From: an uncultured Coprococcus sp.
GTDB taxonomy: Bacteria; Bacillota; Clostridia; Lachnospirales; Lachnospiraceae
DNA: 13,392 nt
NCBI GenBank assembly: GCA_900548215.1
Contig: URJI01000076.1
Coordinates: forward strand, 1 to 13,392
Reading direction: 5' to 3'
Shown: one piece after another, positions 1-7,667 of the stretch
Layout of the letters: each line of letters opens with the position of its first letter
Position numbering within the stretch: the first letter of the stretch is position 1
Program-made: the position numbers and the translations under genes
The notes under the pieces: model-generated
Told to the model about the DNA's origin: nothing
The model's database searches: none
Seen by the model: the letters and a program-made list of their open reading frames with translations, nothing else

Positions 1-1536
1 CTCAGCCATGGATTTGGCGACAGAGCAATATTTGAAAATGTGTCATTCAGGCTTCTGGCAGGCGAGCACATAGGACTTGTCGGCGCAAATGGTGAAGGCA
101 AATCAACCTTCATGAATATAGTGACGGGCAGCCTCATGCCGGACGAAGGCACAGTGACCTGGGCGAAGAATGTGAAAGTCGGCTATCTGGATCAGCATAC
201 CGTTCTTGAGCCTGGTATGACTATAGGAGGAGTGCTGAGGGATGCGTTCTCCAGATTGTTTGATATGGAGAAGAGGATAAATGAGATATGTGACAAGTTG
301 GCAGAGGTTGCTGACGAGGATGAGATGAATTCTCTTCTTGAGGAGATGGGACTTCTTCAGGATCTTCTGGACAGCCATGACTTCTATATAATAGATTCAA
401 AAGTTGAGGAGGTTGCCAGGGCATTTGACCTGCTGCAGCTCGGTCTTGACAAGGATGTGACGGAGCTGTCGGGCGGACAGAGAACCAAGGTTCTTCTGGC
501 AAAGCTTCTGCTTGAGAAGCCGGAGATACTTCTGCTCGACGAGCCTACGAATTACCTTGATGCACACCATATAGAGTGGCTGAAGAGATACCTTCAGGAA
601 TACGAGAATGCGTTTATACTTATATCCCATGATATTCCGTTCCTGAATTCGGTTGTCAATATTATATACCATATGGAGAATTGCCAGCTTAACAGATATG
701 TAGGCGACTATGACAAGTTCCAGGAGGTGTATGCGGTGAAGAAATTCCAGCTTGAGGCTGCGTACAGAAAGCAGCAGCAGGAGATATCCGAGCTGAAGGA
801 TTTCGTTGCGAGGAATAAAGCCAGGGTTGCCACAAGAAATATGGCGATGTCCAGGCAGAAGAAACTTGACAAGATGGATGTCATTCAGCTTGAGCGTGAG
901 AAACCGAAGCCTGAGTTCAACTTCAAGGAGGCGAGAACCTCGGGCAAGGTTATATTTGAAACTGACGATCTGGTGATCGGATACAGCAAGGATAAGCCGC
1001 TCTCCAAACCAATGAATCTCCGCATGGAGCGTGGAGATAAGATTGCCATCACGGGAACAAACGGTATAGGAAAGACGACATTCCTGAAGAGTGTGCTGGG
1101 ACTTATCCCTGCGATATCCGGCAAGGCACAGCTTGGAGACTATCTGCACATCGGATACTTTGAGCAGGAGGTCAAGCCGAGTGAGAACACGTGTCTGCAG
1201 GAGATCTGGGAGGAATTCCCGGGATATACCCAGTACGAGGTGCGTGCGGCTCTTGCCAAATGCGGACTTACCACCAAGCATATAGAGAGCAAGGTGAAGG
1301 TCCTCTCGGGTGGCGAGCAGGCGAAGGTGAGACTGTGCAAGCTCATCAACACGGATACAAATGTGCTGTTGCTTGACGAGCCGACAAACCACCTTGATGT
1401 GGATGCCAAGGACGAGCTTAAGCGTGCACTTTCCGAGTATAAGGGTTCTATACTTCTGGTGTGCCATGAGCCTGAGTTTTATGATGGCCTTGTGACAGAT
1501 GTGTGGAATCTGGAGCAGTATACGCTTCTGCAGTGA
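1..1536 (+). CDS. ABC-F family ATPase (5'-truncated by window edge), YkpA/YbiT-like
   Basis: Two tandem ABC ATPase domains on one chain with no membrane segments, the ABC-F architecture; family members act on the ribosome. The reading frame is open from base 1, so the start lies outside the window; the in-frame GTG at base 40 is internal. In the visible fragment the first Walker A is GANGEGKST (residues about 28-36), followed by signature LSGGQ (about 156-160) and Walker B LLLDEPTNYLD. The second domain has GTNGIGKTT, LSGGEQ and LLLDEPTNHLD. Between them lies a charged helical linker with the run ARNKARVATRNMAMSRQKK, which resembles housekeeping YkpA/YbiT proteins more than antibiotic-resistance ABC-Fs. 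About 511 residues are visible, so probably only 10-30 are missing. The exact subfamily is an inference; the ABC-F assignment is secure. Confidence 0.93.
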   Translation, partial: LSHGFGDRAIFENVSFRLLAGEHIGLVGANGEGKSTFMNIVTGSLMPDEGTVTWAKNVKVGYLDQHTVLEPGMTIGGVLRDAFSRLFDMEKRINEICDKLAEVADEDEMNSLLEEMGLLQDLLDSHDFYIIDSKVEEVARAFDLLQLGLDKDVTELSGGQRTKVLLAKLLLEKPEILLLDEPTNYLDAHHIEWLKRYLQEYENAFILISHDIPFLNSVVNIIYHMENCQLNRYVGDYDKFQEVYAVKKFQLEAAYRKQQQEISELKDFVARNKARVATRNMAMSRQKKLDKMDVIQLEREKPKPEFNFKEARTSGKVIFETDDLVIGYSKDKPLSKPMNLRMERGDKIAITGTNGIGKTTFLKSVLGLIPAISGKAQLGDYLHIGYFEQEVKPSENTCLQEIWEEFPGYTQYEVRAALAKCGLTTKHIESKVKVLSGGEQAKVRLCKLINTDTNVLLLDEPTNHLDVDAKDELKRALSEYKGSILLVCHEPEFYDGLVTDVWNLEQYTLLQ

Positions 1537-1540
1537 GATA

Positions 1541-1582
1541 AACAGGCTCTGCTTTGATTATTGTCAAGGCGAGCCTGTTTTT
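1541..1582 (+). terminator. Intrinsic terminator of the ABC-F gene
   Basis: AACAGGCTC (1541-1549) pairs with GAGCCTGTT (1571-1579). The stem continues inward as GCTTTGAT/GTCAAGGC with G-U pairs, one bulged T (1550) and a TATT loop, and is followed by a short T run to 1582. It begins four bases after the stop codon. On the minus strand it is followed only by TTTATCTC, so it may also weakly stop the convergent DUF4143 gene. Confidence 0.85.
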
Positions 1583-1596
1583 AATCTGTTCAAGCA

Positions 1597-2871
1597 CTAA
1601 TTCCTCAATGCTGTAATGGGAACAACGAATACACCATCAGACCTTTGATATGCTGCATTGGACAATCCACATATAACACATAATGAATCCGGACCCATTC
1701 CACCATTGGATTCAATTGATTTTTTTATTTTTATAAGATTTTCGGCAGCGGCATCTATTTGGTTTGCACCCAGTTTTATTTCAAATCCACACCATTTCCC
1801 GTCTGGCAGTGCGATAACTGCATCCATCTCGTTGTTATTATAATCCTGATAATGATATAATTCTGCATCAAAGGATTCTGCATATATTTTTAAATCTCTT
1901 TCACATAATGCTTCGAATAAGAATCCTAGTGTATTCAAATCATTCAATAGCATTTCAGGGGTTGCATTTAACAATGCAGCTGCTAAGGATGGGTCTGACA
2001 AATGTCTCTTTTCAGCCTGTTTGATGCGGATAGGTGATCGAAGCTTTGCTTCAAAAGGCTTTTGATTATCGGTTAGGAAGAGTCTGTGAAAAACATCCAG
2101 ATAGGCGGCAACGGTTTCTACATCAATATCTTCGTTGTCGATTTCTTTAATATCATTTTTAAGTTTTTTGTTTGTTACAGTTGTAGCCTCATTCCTTGCA
2201 AGTGAGCGGAGAAGTAATTCCATTTTGTGCTTATCTCTTTTTATTTCATCTATTCGATATACATCATCATCCAATACAGCCCGGATATATTGCTTAGGAA
2301 GATATGCTGCCTGTTTTAATGGTGTATCCTGGTTTGCAGGCCAGCCGCCTCTTATAATAAAATCGATAAGGCTTGACAGATTAACCTCACCTAATATTTG
2401 AGGTTCTATCTTGTTATTACATATATCTTTAAGCGAGACGTTTCCACTGGAATTGCCACTTTCAAATAATGACATTGGCCGCATTCTTAATTTTGCAATC
2501 CTTCCAGCACCACTATGCAATATTCCTTTGTGATTTGGAGTTGCAGATCCTGTCAATATAAATTGTCCTTTATTGCCGTTTTGATCAACCTTAAATCTGA
2601 CAGCGTCCCATAGCTGTGGAACTTCCTGCCATTCATCGATCAATCTTGGCGTTTCGCCTTCCAAAACCAGTGATGGACTTAGCTGTGCCAATTGTCTGTT
2701 TTGGAAATTTCCATCTGGATTGCCAATCGTTATCTCACTTTTGCAATGGTATGATGATGTCCATGTTTTCCCGCACCATTTGGGACCTTCTACGCATACT
2801 GCGCCAAATGCTTCTAAGTAATTATCGATTATATTGTCTAAAAGTCTTGGCTTGTAATCTTTTCTTTTCAT
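1597..2871 (-). CDS. ATP-binding protein, AAA_14 domain plus DUF4143
   Basis: This 424-aa protein has the common two-domain layout of the AAA_14/DUF4143 family. The N-terminal P-loop domain shows Walker A GPKWCGKT (residues 29-36), Walker B RLIDEWQ (76-82) and a sensor-like LTGSAT (106-111). The C-terminal half carries the DUF4143 region, with a PD-(D/E)XK-like pattern near its end: NNNEMDAV followed by GFEIKLG. The family is widespread, often accessory, and its biological role is not firmly established. The start ATG has GGAGAG ten bases upstream. The gene stands alone on this strand, converges on the ABC-F gene and is visibly richer in A+T than its neighbours, which with the flanking repeats and coding remnant suggests acquired DNA. 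Family assignment is confident; function is not claimed. Confidence 0.9.
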   Translation of the reverse strand: MKRKDYKPRLLDNIIDNYLEAFGAVCVEGPKWCGKTWTSSYHCKSEITIGNPDGNFQNRQLAQLSPSLVLEGETPRLIDEWQEVPQLWDAVRFKVDQNGNKGQFILTGSATPNHKGILHSGAGRIAKLRMRPMSLFESGNSSGNVSLKDICNNKIEPQILGEVNLSSLIDFIIRGGWPANQDTPLKQAAYLPKQYIRAVLDDDVYRIDEIKRDKHKMELLLRSLARNEATTVTNKKLKNDIKEIDNEDIDVETVAAYLDVFHRLFLTDNQKPFEAKLRSPIRIKQAEKRHLSDPSLAAALLNATPEMLLNDLNTLGFLFEALCERDLKIYAESFDAELYHYQDYNNNEMDAVIALPDGKWCGFEIKLGANQIDAAAENLIKIKKSIESNGGMGPDSLCVICGLSNAAYQRSDGVFVVPITALRN

Positions 2872-2910
2872 ACGCTATATGCTCTCCGTTCTTATATGTC
2901 ACAAATATTA

Positions 2911-2940
2911 TTGACCTAAATAGATATATATATTTATAAA
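2911..2940 (+). promoter_or_regulatory. Candidate promoter reading into the repeat array
   Basis: TTGACC (2911-2916) and TATAAA (2935-2940) are separated by 18 bases in very AT-rich DNA. It would start a plus-strand transcript just before the 23-bp repeats. Such matches arise easily in AT-rich sequence, so this is weak. The rest of 2872-2970 shows no gene. Confidence 0.25.
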
Positions 2941-2970
2941 ATATGATAATATAATGCGAAGGATTTTGCA

Positions 2971-3084
2971 ATCTCAATCCGATAGATTCTATATTTTTAA
3001 TCCGATAAAATTTATAAATTCAATCCGATAGATTCTATAATCCCAATCCGATAGATTTACAATTTCAATCTAGTAATAATTGAC
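2971..3084. repeat. 23-bp tandem repeat array, about 4.5 copies
   Basis: The core AATCCGATA recurs with its first base at 2976, 2999, 3022 and 3045, an exact 23-base period. A decayed fifth copy (AATCTAGTA) follows at 3067. Copies 1 and 3 share the 18-mer AATCCGATAGATTCTATA, and copy 4 shares its first 13 bases. Each unit contains overlapping inverted repeats: AATC-N5-GATT and ATAGA-T-TCTAT. The array lies between the divergent starts of the DUF4143 gene and the plus-strand promoter at 3080. Spacing of about two helical turns with internal dyads fits iterated protein-binding sites; a plain minisatellite is the alternative. Confidence 0.85.
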
Positions 3085-3108
3085 TAAGAGGATGTATTAT
3101 ATTATTCT
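3080..3108 (+). promoter_or_regulatory. Candidate promoter upstream of the methyltransferase gene
   Basis: TTGACT (3080-3085) and TATTCT (3103-3108) have 17-base spacing. The promoter begins where the last degenerate 23-bp repeat ends, so a protein bound to the array would touch it. It would give a leader of about 210 nt before the gene at 3323. I see no SAM (S-box), T-box or cobalamin riboswitch signature in that leader. Confidence 0.45.
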
Positions 3109-3127
3109 ATGTAGGATGGTTCACTAG

Positions 3128-3302
3128 TGTAAAGCAATAAAGACGAGAGGGTGGACCGGGCTTGCGGTTCCGGCCCAGTATCTTGATGTGAAACAGCTTG
3201 AGGAACTTGACGAGGAGAGAAGAGCGGTAAATTTATAGAATTGATACGGCTGTGTATAGTACGCTGCGTAAGTATGCGGATTTAGACGTGGTTAAAAAAT
3301 AA
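3128..3302 (+). pseudogene. Frameshifted coding remnant, unrecognised
   Basis: Two adjoining open stretches in different frames look like real protein sequence. The first (3128-3238) reads KAIKTRGWTGLAVPAQYLD and continues VKQLEELDEERRAVNL before a stop. The second (about 3231-3302) reads IYRIDTAVYSTLRKYADLD and then VVKK before TAA. Neither has a start codon or ribosome binding site, and a single frameshift near 3227-3238 would join them into the C-terminal end of one protein. I do not recognise the family. It is most simply the 3' end of a gene lost when the flanking accessory DNA arrived. Chance open frames remain possible because the stretch is short. Confidence 0.35.
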
Positions 3303-3322
3303 TACTAGGATGGAGATGTTAG

Positions 3323-5191
3323 ATGAATATACTTGAGAGTTTAAAGGATAAATTACTTGTTGCAGACGGAGCGTTTGGAACCTGTTATGTGGGAATGTAC
3401 GGAGAGCAGGGAACTGTGGCTCCGGAGCTTGCAAACATACGCCATCCTGAGCGGGTGCTTGAGATACATAAGGAGTACGTGAAGGCGGGAGCCGGACTTA
3501 TAAGGACCAACACATTTGCGGCAAATACAGCGAGCCTTGATGCAGATATGGATTATGTCGTTTCAAATGTGCGTGCAGCGGTAAAGCTTGCAAAGTGTGT
3601 GGCAGAAGAAGCTGCGGAGGCAGGCTGCATCAGGACGAATGATGCAGTTGTGACAGAATCCGGTGAATCTGGAATGAATCGAAAAAAGGTGTATATTGCC
3701 GGAGATATAGGCCCGATCCCTGCGGATGCGGGACTTACAATGAATGAGAGAATTTCACAGTACAAGCTGCTTGGCGAGACCATGCAGGATCTGGGAGTGG
3801 ACATCATCTGGTTTGAGACATTTCCTGAGTTCAATGTACTTGAGCCTGTGCTTAAGTATCTGAAGACCAGAAAAGATACACCTGTCATGGTATCGTTCTG
3901 TGTGAATCAGTTCGGATACAGTAACTGCGGATTCTCTGCAAGGGCACTGCTTTCACAGGCTGCAGGGGATCCTGATGTGGATTGTGTTGGTTTTAACTGC
4001 GGAGTTGGTCCATATCATATGCTCCAGCTTTTGAAAAAACTGGACGTGGACTGCGGAAAGCCGGTATCTGTCATGCCAAATGCTGGATATCCGAAGTTTA
4101 CACAGAGCAGACTTGTGTTCAATGACAACAAAGAGGGCTTCATCGACAAGATCCAGGATATTGTGGCACTTGGCGCAGATATCATAGGCGGATGCTGCGG
4201 AACAAATCCCGAGTACATACATCAGATTACAGAGCGGGTAAAAAACGGAGATATTGTGAAGACTGCCAAGGTTCATGTGGAAAAAAAGCAGTCTGACAAT
4301 GCGCCAAAGGATAATTTTCTCAAAGGCCGCCTGGAGCGTGGCGGGGCAGACATGAAGAATGCTGGCGGACACAAGTTGATCGCTGTGGAGCTGGCACCGC
4401 CGGTGGATGTCAACGATCAGAAGCTTCTTGATGCAGCCCATATACTTAAGCAGTCACAAGTGGATGTGGTGACATTTCCTGATTCTCCATCTGGAAGAAC
4501 CAGAGCGGATTCGATACTTATGGCGGAGAAGGTACATAAGGAGACGGGGCTTCGTGTTATGCCTCATCTGTGCTGCCGTGATAAGAATGCCATAGCCATC
4601 AGGGGAAGTGTGCTTGGTGCACAGCTCAACGGCATAAAGGATTTCCTTGTCATAACAGGAGATCCGGTTCCGGTTATGTTCAGACAGACCACCAGGAGTG
4701 TGTTCAATTTTGATTCGGTGGGAATGATGAGACTTCTCCAGTCTATGAATGAAGAGGTGTTTGGCAAAGATAAGATCACCTACGGCGGAGCAATCAACCA
4801 GAACAGAATGAACACGAAGTTTGAGGTGGATAGAATAAAGAGAAAGATGGAAGCCGGGGCAGAATTCTTCCTGACCCAGCCTGTGTTCTCCAGAGAGCAG
4901 GCACAGATTCTCAGAAACATGAAAGCTGAGACGGGCGCAACTATACTTGTGGGTGTCATGCCGCTTGTCAGCAGGAGAAATGCCTTGTTCATGAAGAATG
5001 AGATGGCGGGCATAGAGATACCGGATGAGATTATAGAGAGATACGGTGAAAATGCGACTAGACAGGAAGGCGAGGACTGCGGTATACGGATCGCCAGAGA
5101 GATACTTGAGTACACTGAGGATTTCGCAGATGGATATTATTTCTCGTTCCCATTTAACAGGGTGCATATGCTGGCACATATCGTTGACTAA
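3323..5191 (+). CDS. Bifunctional homocysteine S-methyltransferase / methylenetetrahydrofolate reductase
   Basis: This 622-aa protein has the length and fusion layout of Bacillus YitJ-type enzymes. Residues 1 to about 310 form the homocysteine S-methyltransferase barrel, with the zinc-ligand cysteines in GFNCG (Cys226) and GGCCGT (Cys291, Cys292). A charged linker follows (about 311-345). Residues about 348-622 form the MTHFR (MetF-like) flavin barrel, with the catalytic-type glutamate in VELAPP (Glu356) and the ITGDP motif (445-449). The reductase half supplies methyl groups from 5,10-methylenetetrahydrofolate for methionine synthesis; the other half transfers methyl to homocysteine. No cobalamin-binding or activation domain is present, so any B12-binding partner is encoded elsewhere. 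GGAG lies 7 bases before the ATG. No terminator separates it from the malic enzyme gene 142 bases downstream. Confidence 0.93.
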   Translation: MNILESLKDKLLVADGAFGTCYVGMYGEQGTVAPELANIRHPERVLEIHKEYVKAGAGLIRTNTFAANTASLDADMDYVVSNVRAAVKLAKCVAEEAAEAGCIRTNDAVVTESGESGMNRKKVYIAGDIGPIPADAGLTMNERISQYKLLGETMQDLGVDIIWFETFPEFNVLEPVLKYLKTRKDTPVMVSFCVNQFGYSNCGFSARALLSQAAGDPDVDCVGFNCGVGPYHMLQLLKKLDVDCGKPVSVMPNAGYPKFTQSRLVFNDNKEGFIDKIQDIVALGADIIGGCCGTNPEYIHQITERVKNGDIVKTAKVHVEKKQSDNAPKDNFLKGRLERGGADMKNAGGHKLIAVELAPPVDVNDQKLLDAAHILKQSQVDVVTFPDSPSGRTRADSILMAEKVHKETGLRVMPHLCCRDKNAIAIRGSVLGAQLNGIKDFLVITGDPVPVMFRQTTRSVFNFDSVGMMRLLQSMNEEVFGKDKITYGGAINQNRMNTKFEVDRIKRKMEAGAEFFLTQPVFSREQAQILRNMKAETGATILVGVMPLVSRRNALFMKNEMAGIEIPDEIIERYGENATRQEGEDCGIRIAREILEYTEDFADGYYFSFPFNRVHMLAHIVD

Positions 5192-5267
5192 AATGTGAGT
5201 CAAGGTTATTATGGAGTATGTGGTGTTGTATGGGAAAATAGGGATCCTGAGCAGCATGTAGGAGAAG

Positions 5268-5322
5268 CGCTGCGAAATAACGCAGTGGATAAGATAAAAT
5301 ATTGGATGCGCAGATGCGCAGA
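5268..5322 (+). other. Hairpin and tandem TGCGCAGA in the leader of the malic enzyme gene
   Basis: CGCTGCG (5268-5274) pairs with CGCAGTG (5281-5287) around an AAATAA loop, with one G-U pair and no T-tract. A perfect 8-bp tandem duplication, TGCGCAGA twice (5307-5322), then runs into the ribosome binding site of the next gene. Function is unknown; it may affect translation start or be a chance duplication. Nothing else stands out between 5192 and 5333. Confidence 0.3.
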
Positions 5323-5333
5323 AAGGAACAGAC

Positions 5334-6503
5334 ATGGATTACAATAGTTTAAGTCTTAAGATGCATGAGGAGCACAAGGGTAAGGTAGAGGTAGTGTCCA
5401 AGGTGGCAGTGAAGAACAGAGATGACTTAAGCACAGCTTACACACCGGGCGTTGCAGAACCTTGCAGAAAGATCCGTGACAATAAGGCTGACGTATATAA
5501 ATATACATGCAAGGGTAACATGGTTGCTGTAGTATCAGATGGAACAGCGGTTCTGGGACTTGGTGATATAGGCCCTGAGGCAGCTATCCCTGTTATGGAA
5601 GGCAAATCCATACTCTTTAAGGAGTTTGGAGGTGTGGATGCATTCCCTATCTGCCTTGATACAAAGGATGTGGACGAGATTGTTGAGACTGTAAAACGCA
5701 TCGCTCCTGTATTTGGCGGAATAAATCTGGAGGACATATCAGCTCCAAGATGTTTTGAGATAGAGAGAAGACTCAAGGAGGAACTTGATATCCCTGTGTT
5801 CCATGACGATCAGCACGGAACAGCTATCGTTGTATCGGCGGGGCTTATCAATGCATTGAAGCTTGTCGGCAAGCCATTTGATAAGGCAAATGTGGTTATC
5901 AACGGAGCAGGTTCAGCAGGTATATCGATATGTAAGCTTCTGCTTCAGCTCGGTATAGGCAACGTGGTTCTCGTGGACAGGCAGGGTGCTCTGTGTCCTG
6001 GACAGGACTGGATGAATCCGGCACAGGCAGATATGGCAGAGATTACAAATAAGGACAGACAGACAGGACCTCTTGCCGAGATCATGAAGGGCAAGGATGT
6101 ATTTGTCGGAGTTTCAGCACCGAATATTGTGACAGCAGAGATGGTTGCTTCCATGGCAGCAGATCCTATAGTATTTGCCATGGCAAACCCTACACCTGAG
6201 ATCATGCCTGAGGAAGCTGCAAAGGGCGGAGTCAGAGTAATGGCAACGGGACGTTCTGACTATCCAAACCAGATCAATAACGTTCTCGTGTTCCCTGGAA
6301 TATTCAGAGGTGCGCTTGATGCCAAGGCAACAGGCATAACTGAAGAGATGAAGATGGCAGCAGCCAAGGCTATCGCATCAATTGTCACAGATGAGGAGCT
6401 TAAGGAGGATTACATCATTCCTGGAGCATTTGATGAGAGGGTTGCAAAGGTCGTTGCGAAAGCTGTGGCTGATGAGGCAATAAAGCTTGGCATCACAAAA
6501 TAA
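5334..6503 (+). CDS. NAD(P)-dependent malic enzyme (malate to pyruvate + CO2)
   Basis: A 389-aa protein with the size of the short bacterial malic enzymes, without the phosphotransacetylase-like extension of the long forms. Catalytic-type residues are visible: Tyr36 in TAYTPGVAEP, Lys91 in VMEGKSI, and metal-binding acidic residues in NLEDISAP and FHDDQHGTA (residues 156-164). The Rossmann cofactor loop is GAGSAG (191-196). The enzyme oxidatively decarboxylates malate in the cytoplasm, linking C4 acids to pyruvate and producing NAD(P)H; the cofactor preference cannot be read reliably here. AAAGGA lies 6 bases before the ATG. Its own promoter is not obvious, so it may be cotranscribed with the methyltransferase/reductase gene. 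A terminator follows at 6538. Confidence 0.95.
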   Translation: MDYNSLSLKMHEEHKGKVEVVSKVAVKNRDDLSTAYTPGVAEPCRKIRDNKADVYKYTCKGNMVAVVSDGTAVLGLGDIGPEAAIPVMEGKSILFKEFGGVDAFPICLDTKDVDEIVETVKRIAPVFGGINLEDISAPRCFEIERRLKEELDIPVFHDDQHGTAIVVSAGLINALKLVGKPFDKANVVINGAGSAGISICKLLLQLGIGNVVLVDRQGALCPGQDWMNPAQADMAEITNKDRQTGPLAEIMKGKDVFVGVSAPNIVTAEMVASMAADPIVFAMANPTPEIMPEEAAKGGVRVMATGRSDYPNQINNVLVFPGIFRGALDAKATGITEEMKMAAAKAIASIVTDEELKEDYIIPGAFDERVAKVVAKAVADEAIKLGITK

Positions 6504-6537
6504 ATATTAAATATACGATAAGTAAAAAAGTTTACTA

Positions 6538-6580
6538 AAAACCGCATTTTATGTCGAAAGTCGTCATGGGATGCGGTTTT
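6538..6580 (+). terminator. Intrinsic terminator of the malic enzyme gene
   Basis: AAAACCGCAT (6538-6547) pairs perfectly with ATGCGGTTTT (6571-6580), with an inner loop that can form ATG/CAT pairs. The A-rich 5' arm and T-rich 3' arm could make it work in both directions. It starts 34 bases after the stop codon. Confidence 0.8.
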
Positions 6581-6667
6581 CTGCTGTCTTAATATGTTGT
6601 AAAGTTAAGAGGATGTTCGAGGGGAACAGATTAAACCAGAAGGTGTCAACTGAGAGGGAGGAGAAAA

Positions 6668-6958
6668 ATGAATAGTATAATTATTGGGCAGCATATAAGG
6701 GATGCCCGGAAAGCGAAAGAACTCACACAGGAGGAACTGGGGCAGATGGTGTATGCCGATGGGAAGTACATAAGCCGCCTTGAGAATGGAAAGAGTATGC
6801 CAAGTCTCAAAAGGCTGGTCAGTATAGCTCGGATATTGGGGGTTACATGTGACTATTTTGTCTGGGATATCGATCTGTCTGAAGCTGATAAATATGGAGA
6901 CAGGGATTCTGGAGAGCGTTGCAGAGGCATACTGCAGGAATGGAGGGAGTATGCTTAA
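6668..6958 (+). CDS. Small XRE-family helix-turn-helix regulator
   Basis: A 96-aa protein consisting almost entirely of one HTH_3/Cro-CI DNA-binding domain at residues about 6-63. Typical elements are IRDARKAKELTQEELG, YISRLENGKSMPS and LVSIARILGVTCDYF, followed by a short acidic tail. There is no sensor or peptidase domain. The start is fixed by a very strong GGGAGGAG placed 4 bases before the ATG. The stop codon overlaps the start of the LytTR gene by 8 bases (ATG at 6951, TAA at 6956-6958), so the two are almost certainly co-translated. The target is unknown. Its own promoter probably lies between the malic enzyme terminator and 6650, but I cannot place it. Confidence 0.88.
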   Translation: MNSIIIGQHIRDARKAKELTQEELGQMVYADGKYISRLENGKSMPSLKRLVSIARILGVTCDYFVWDIDLSEADKYGDRDSGERCRGILQEWREYA

Positions 6959-7667
6959 AGCAGCGGTATACTGTTCAAATTCATATGTAGCAGGGATGAT
7001 TAGGAGGTATATGGCTGAGCTTGACAGGATCCATGGTATGCAGTGCAGGACGGATTATTATGACCACAGAGACCAGCTCATTTGGGCGGTGGACACTCCG
7101 GGAACATATGACGTAGTGATAGTTTACAGAGAGTGGGATGTGGCGTATATCCTCAGAGAGAGAACTGAGTATATAAATCTGGTGATGATAGCTCCGGGTG
7201 TAAACAAGAAATTGTATGATGTCCAGCCGTGTTATCAGATATACGAACCGTTAAATTTGGAAAATTTTTATAAGGTCATCAGATCTGCTGTAGGTGATTA
7301 CGATAGATGTCCGGGATTGTCGTTTCAGTTTGGAAAGGTCAGATATATGCTTAATCCTCATGAGATATTATATTTTGAAAATGACAGACGCAGGATAGAT
7401 GTTGTACTGAAGACCAGAAGGTATTCATTCTATGGATGCATGACTGATCTGGAAAAGCGCATTAGACTTGTGAGCAGAGATTTTGTGAGAATACAGGGAT
7501 CTTACATAGTTAATCTTGAATATGTAAGGGAATACTCGGGTTCATGGGTGTGTATGATAGATGATAGACAGATAAATATCAGCGCGGGAAGACGCGCTGA
7601 TATGAAATCTAGGTATGAAGAGTATATGTGTGAGAGGACTATACATACTTTAGAAGATCTATGTTGA
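6951..7667 (+). CDS. LytTR-domain DNA-binding protein with degenerate receiver domain
   Basis: From ATG 6951 the protein is 238 aa; GGAGG lies 4 bases upstream, and an earlier in-frame ATG at 6849 lies inside the XRE gene and is unlikely to be used. Residues about 128-226 are a LytTR domain: EILYFENDRRRI, SFYGCMTDLEKRI, FVRIQGSYIVNLEYV and INISAGRRADM, where the usual RIHRSYIVN is RIQGS. Residues 1 to about 115 look like a receiver fold, but the site that should read FLDI is IVYRE (Tyr59 in place of Asp), the acidic pocket is missing, and the conserved Lys-Pro is Glu99-Pro100. Phosphorylation by a histidine kinase is therefore unlikely, and none is nearby. The gene is translationally coupled to the XRE gene, and its 3' end overlaps ylmH by 29 bases. 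Confidence 0.85.
   Translation: MLKAAVYCSNSYVAGMIRRYMAELDRIHGMQCRTDYYDHRDQLIWAVDTPGTYDVVIVYREWDVAYILRERTEYINLVMIAPGVNKKLYDVQPCYQIYEPLNLENFYKVIRSAVGDYDRCPGLSFQFGKVRYMLNPHEILYFENDRRRIDVVLKTRRYSFYGCMTDLEKRIRLVSRDFVRIQGSYIVNLEYVREYSGSWVCMIDDRQINISAGRRADMKSRYEEYMCERTIHTLEDLC
7571..7603 (-). terminator. Likely ylmH terminator hairpin inside the LytTR coding sequence
   Basis: ATATCAGCGCG (7576-7586) and CGCGCTGATAT (7593-7603) form a perfect 11-bp stem with a GGAAGA loop. Read on the minus strand it lies 36 bases past the ylmH stop codon and is followed by TTATCTGTC, a weak U-tract. A GC-rich perfect stem in this place is best explained as the ylmH terminator, although it also encodes NISAGRRADM of the LytTR protein. 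Confidence 0.5.

Noticed and set aside
397..1467. Long minus-strand open frame opposite the ABC-F gene
   Set aside because: It is the shadow of a clearly coding plus-strand gene with all ABC motifs; no ribosome binding site and no family features.
2971..3084. CRISPR array
   Set aside because: The repeat period is only 23 bases with no unique spacers of about 30 bases and no cas genes nearby; it is a simple tandem repeat.
5192..5347. Open frame continuing in phase after the stop codon of the methyltransferase/reductase gene
   Set aside because: About 50 codons with no ribosome binding site, running into the malic enzyme start. This length is common by chance and the upstream protein is already full length.
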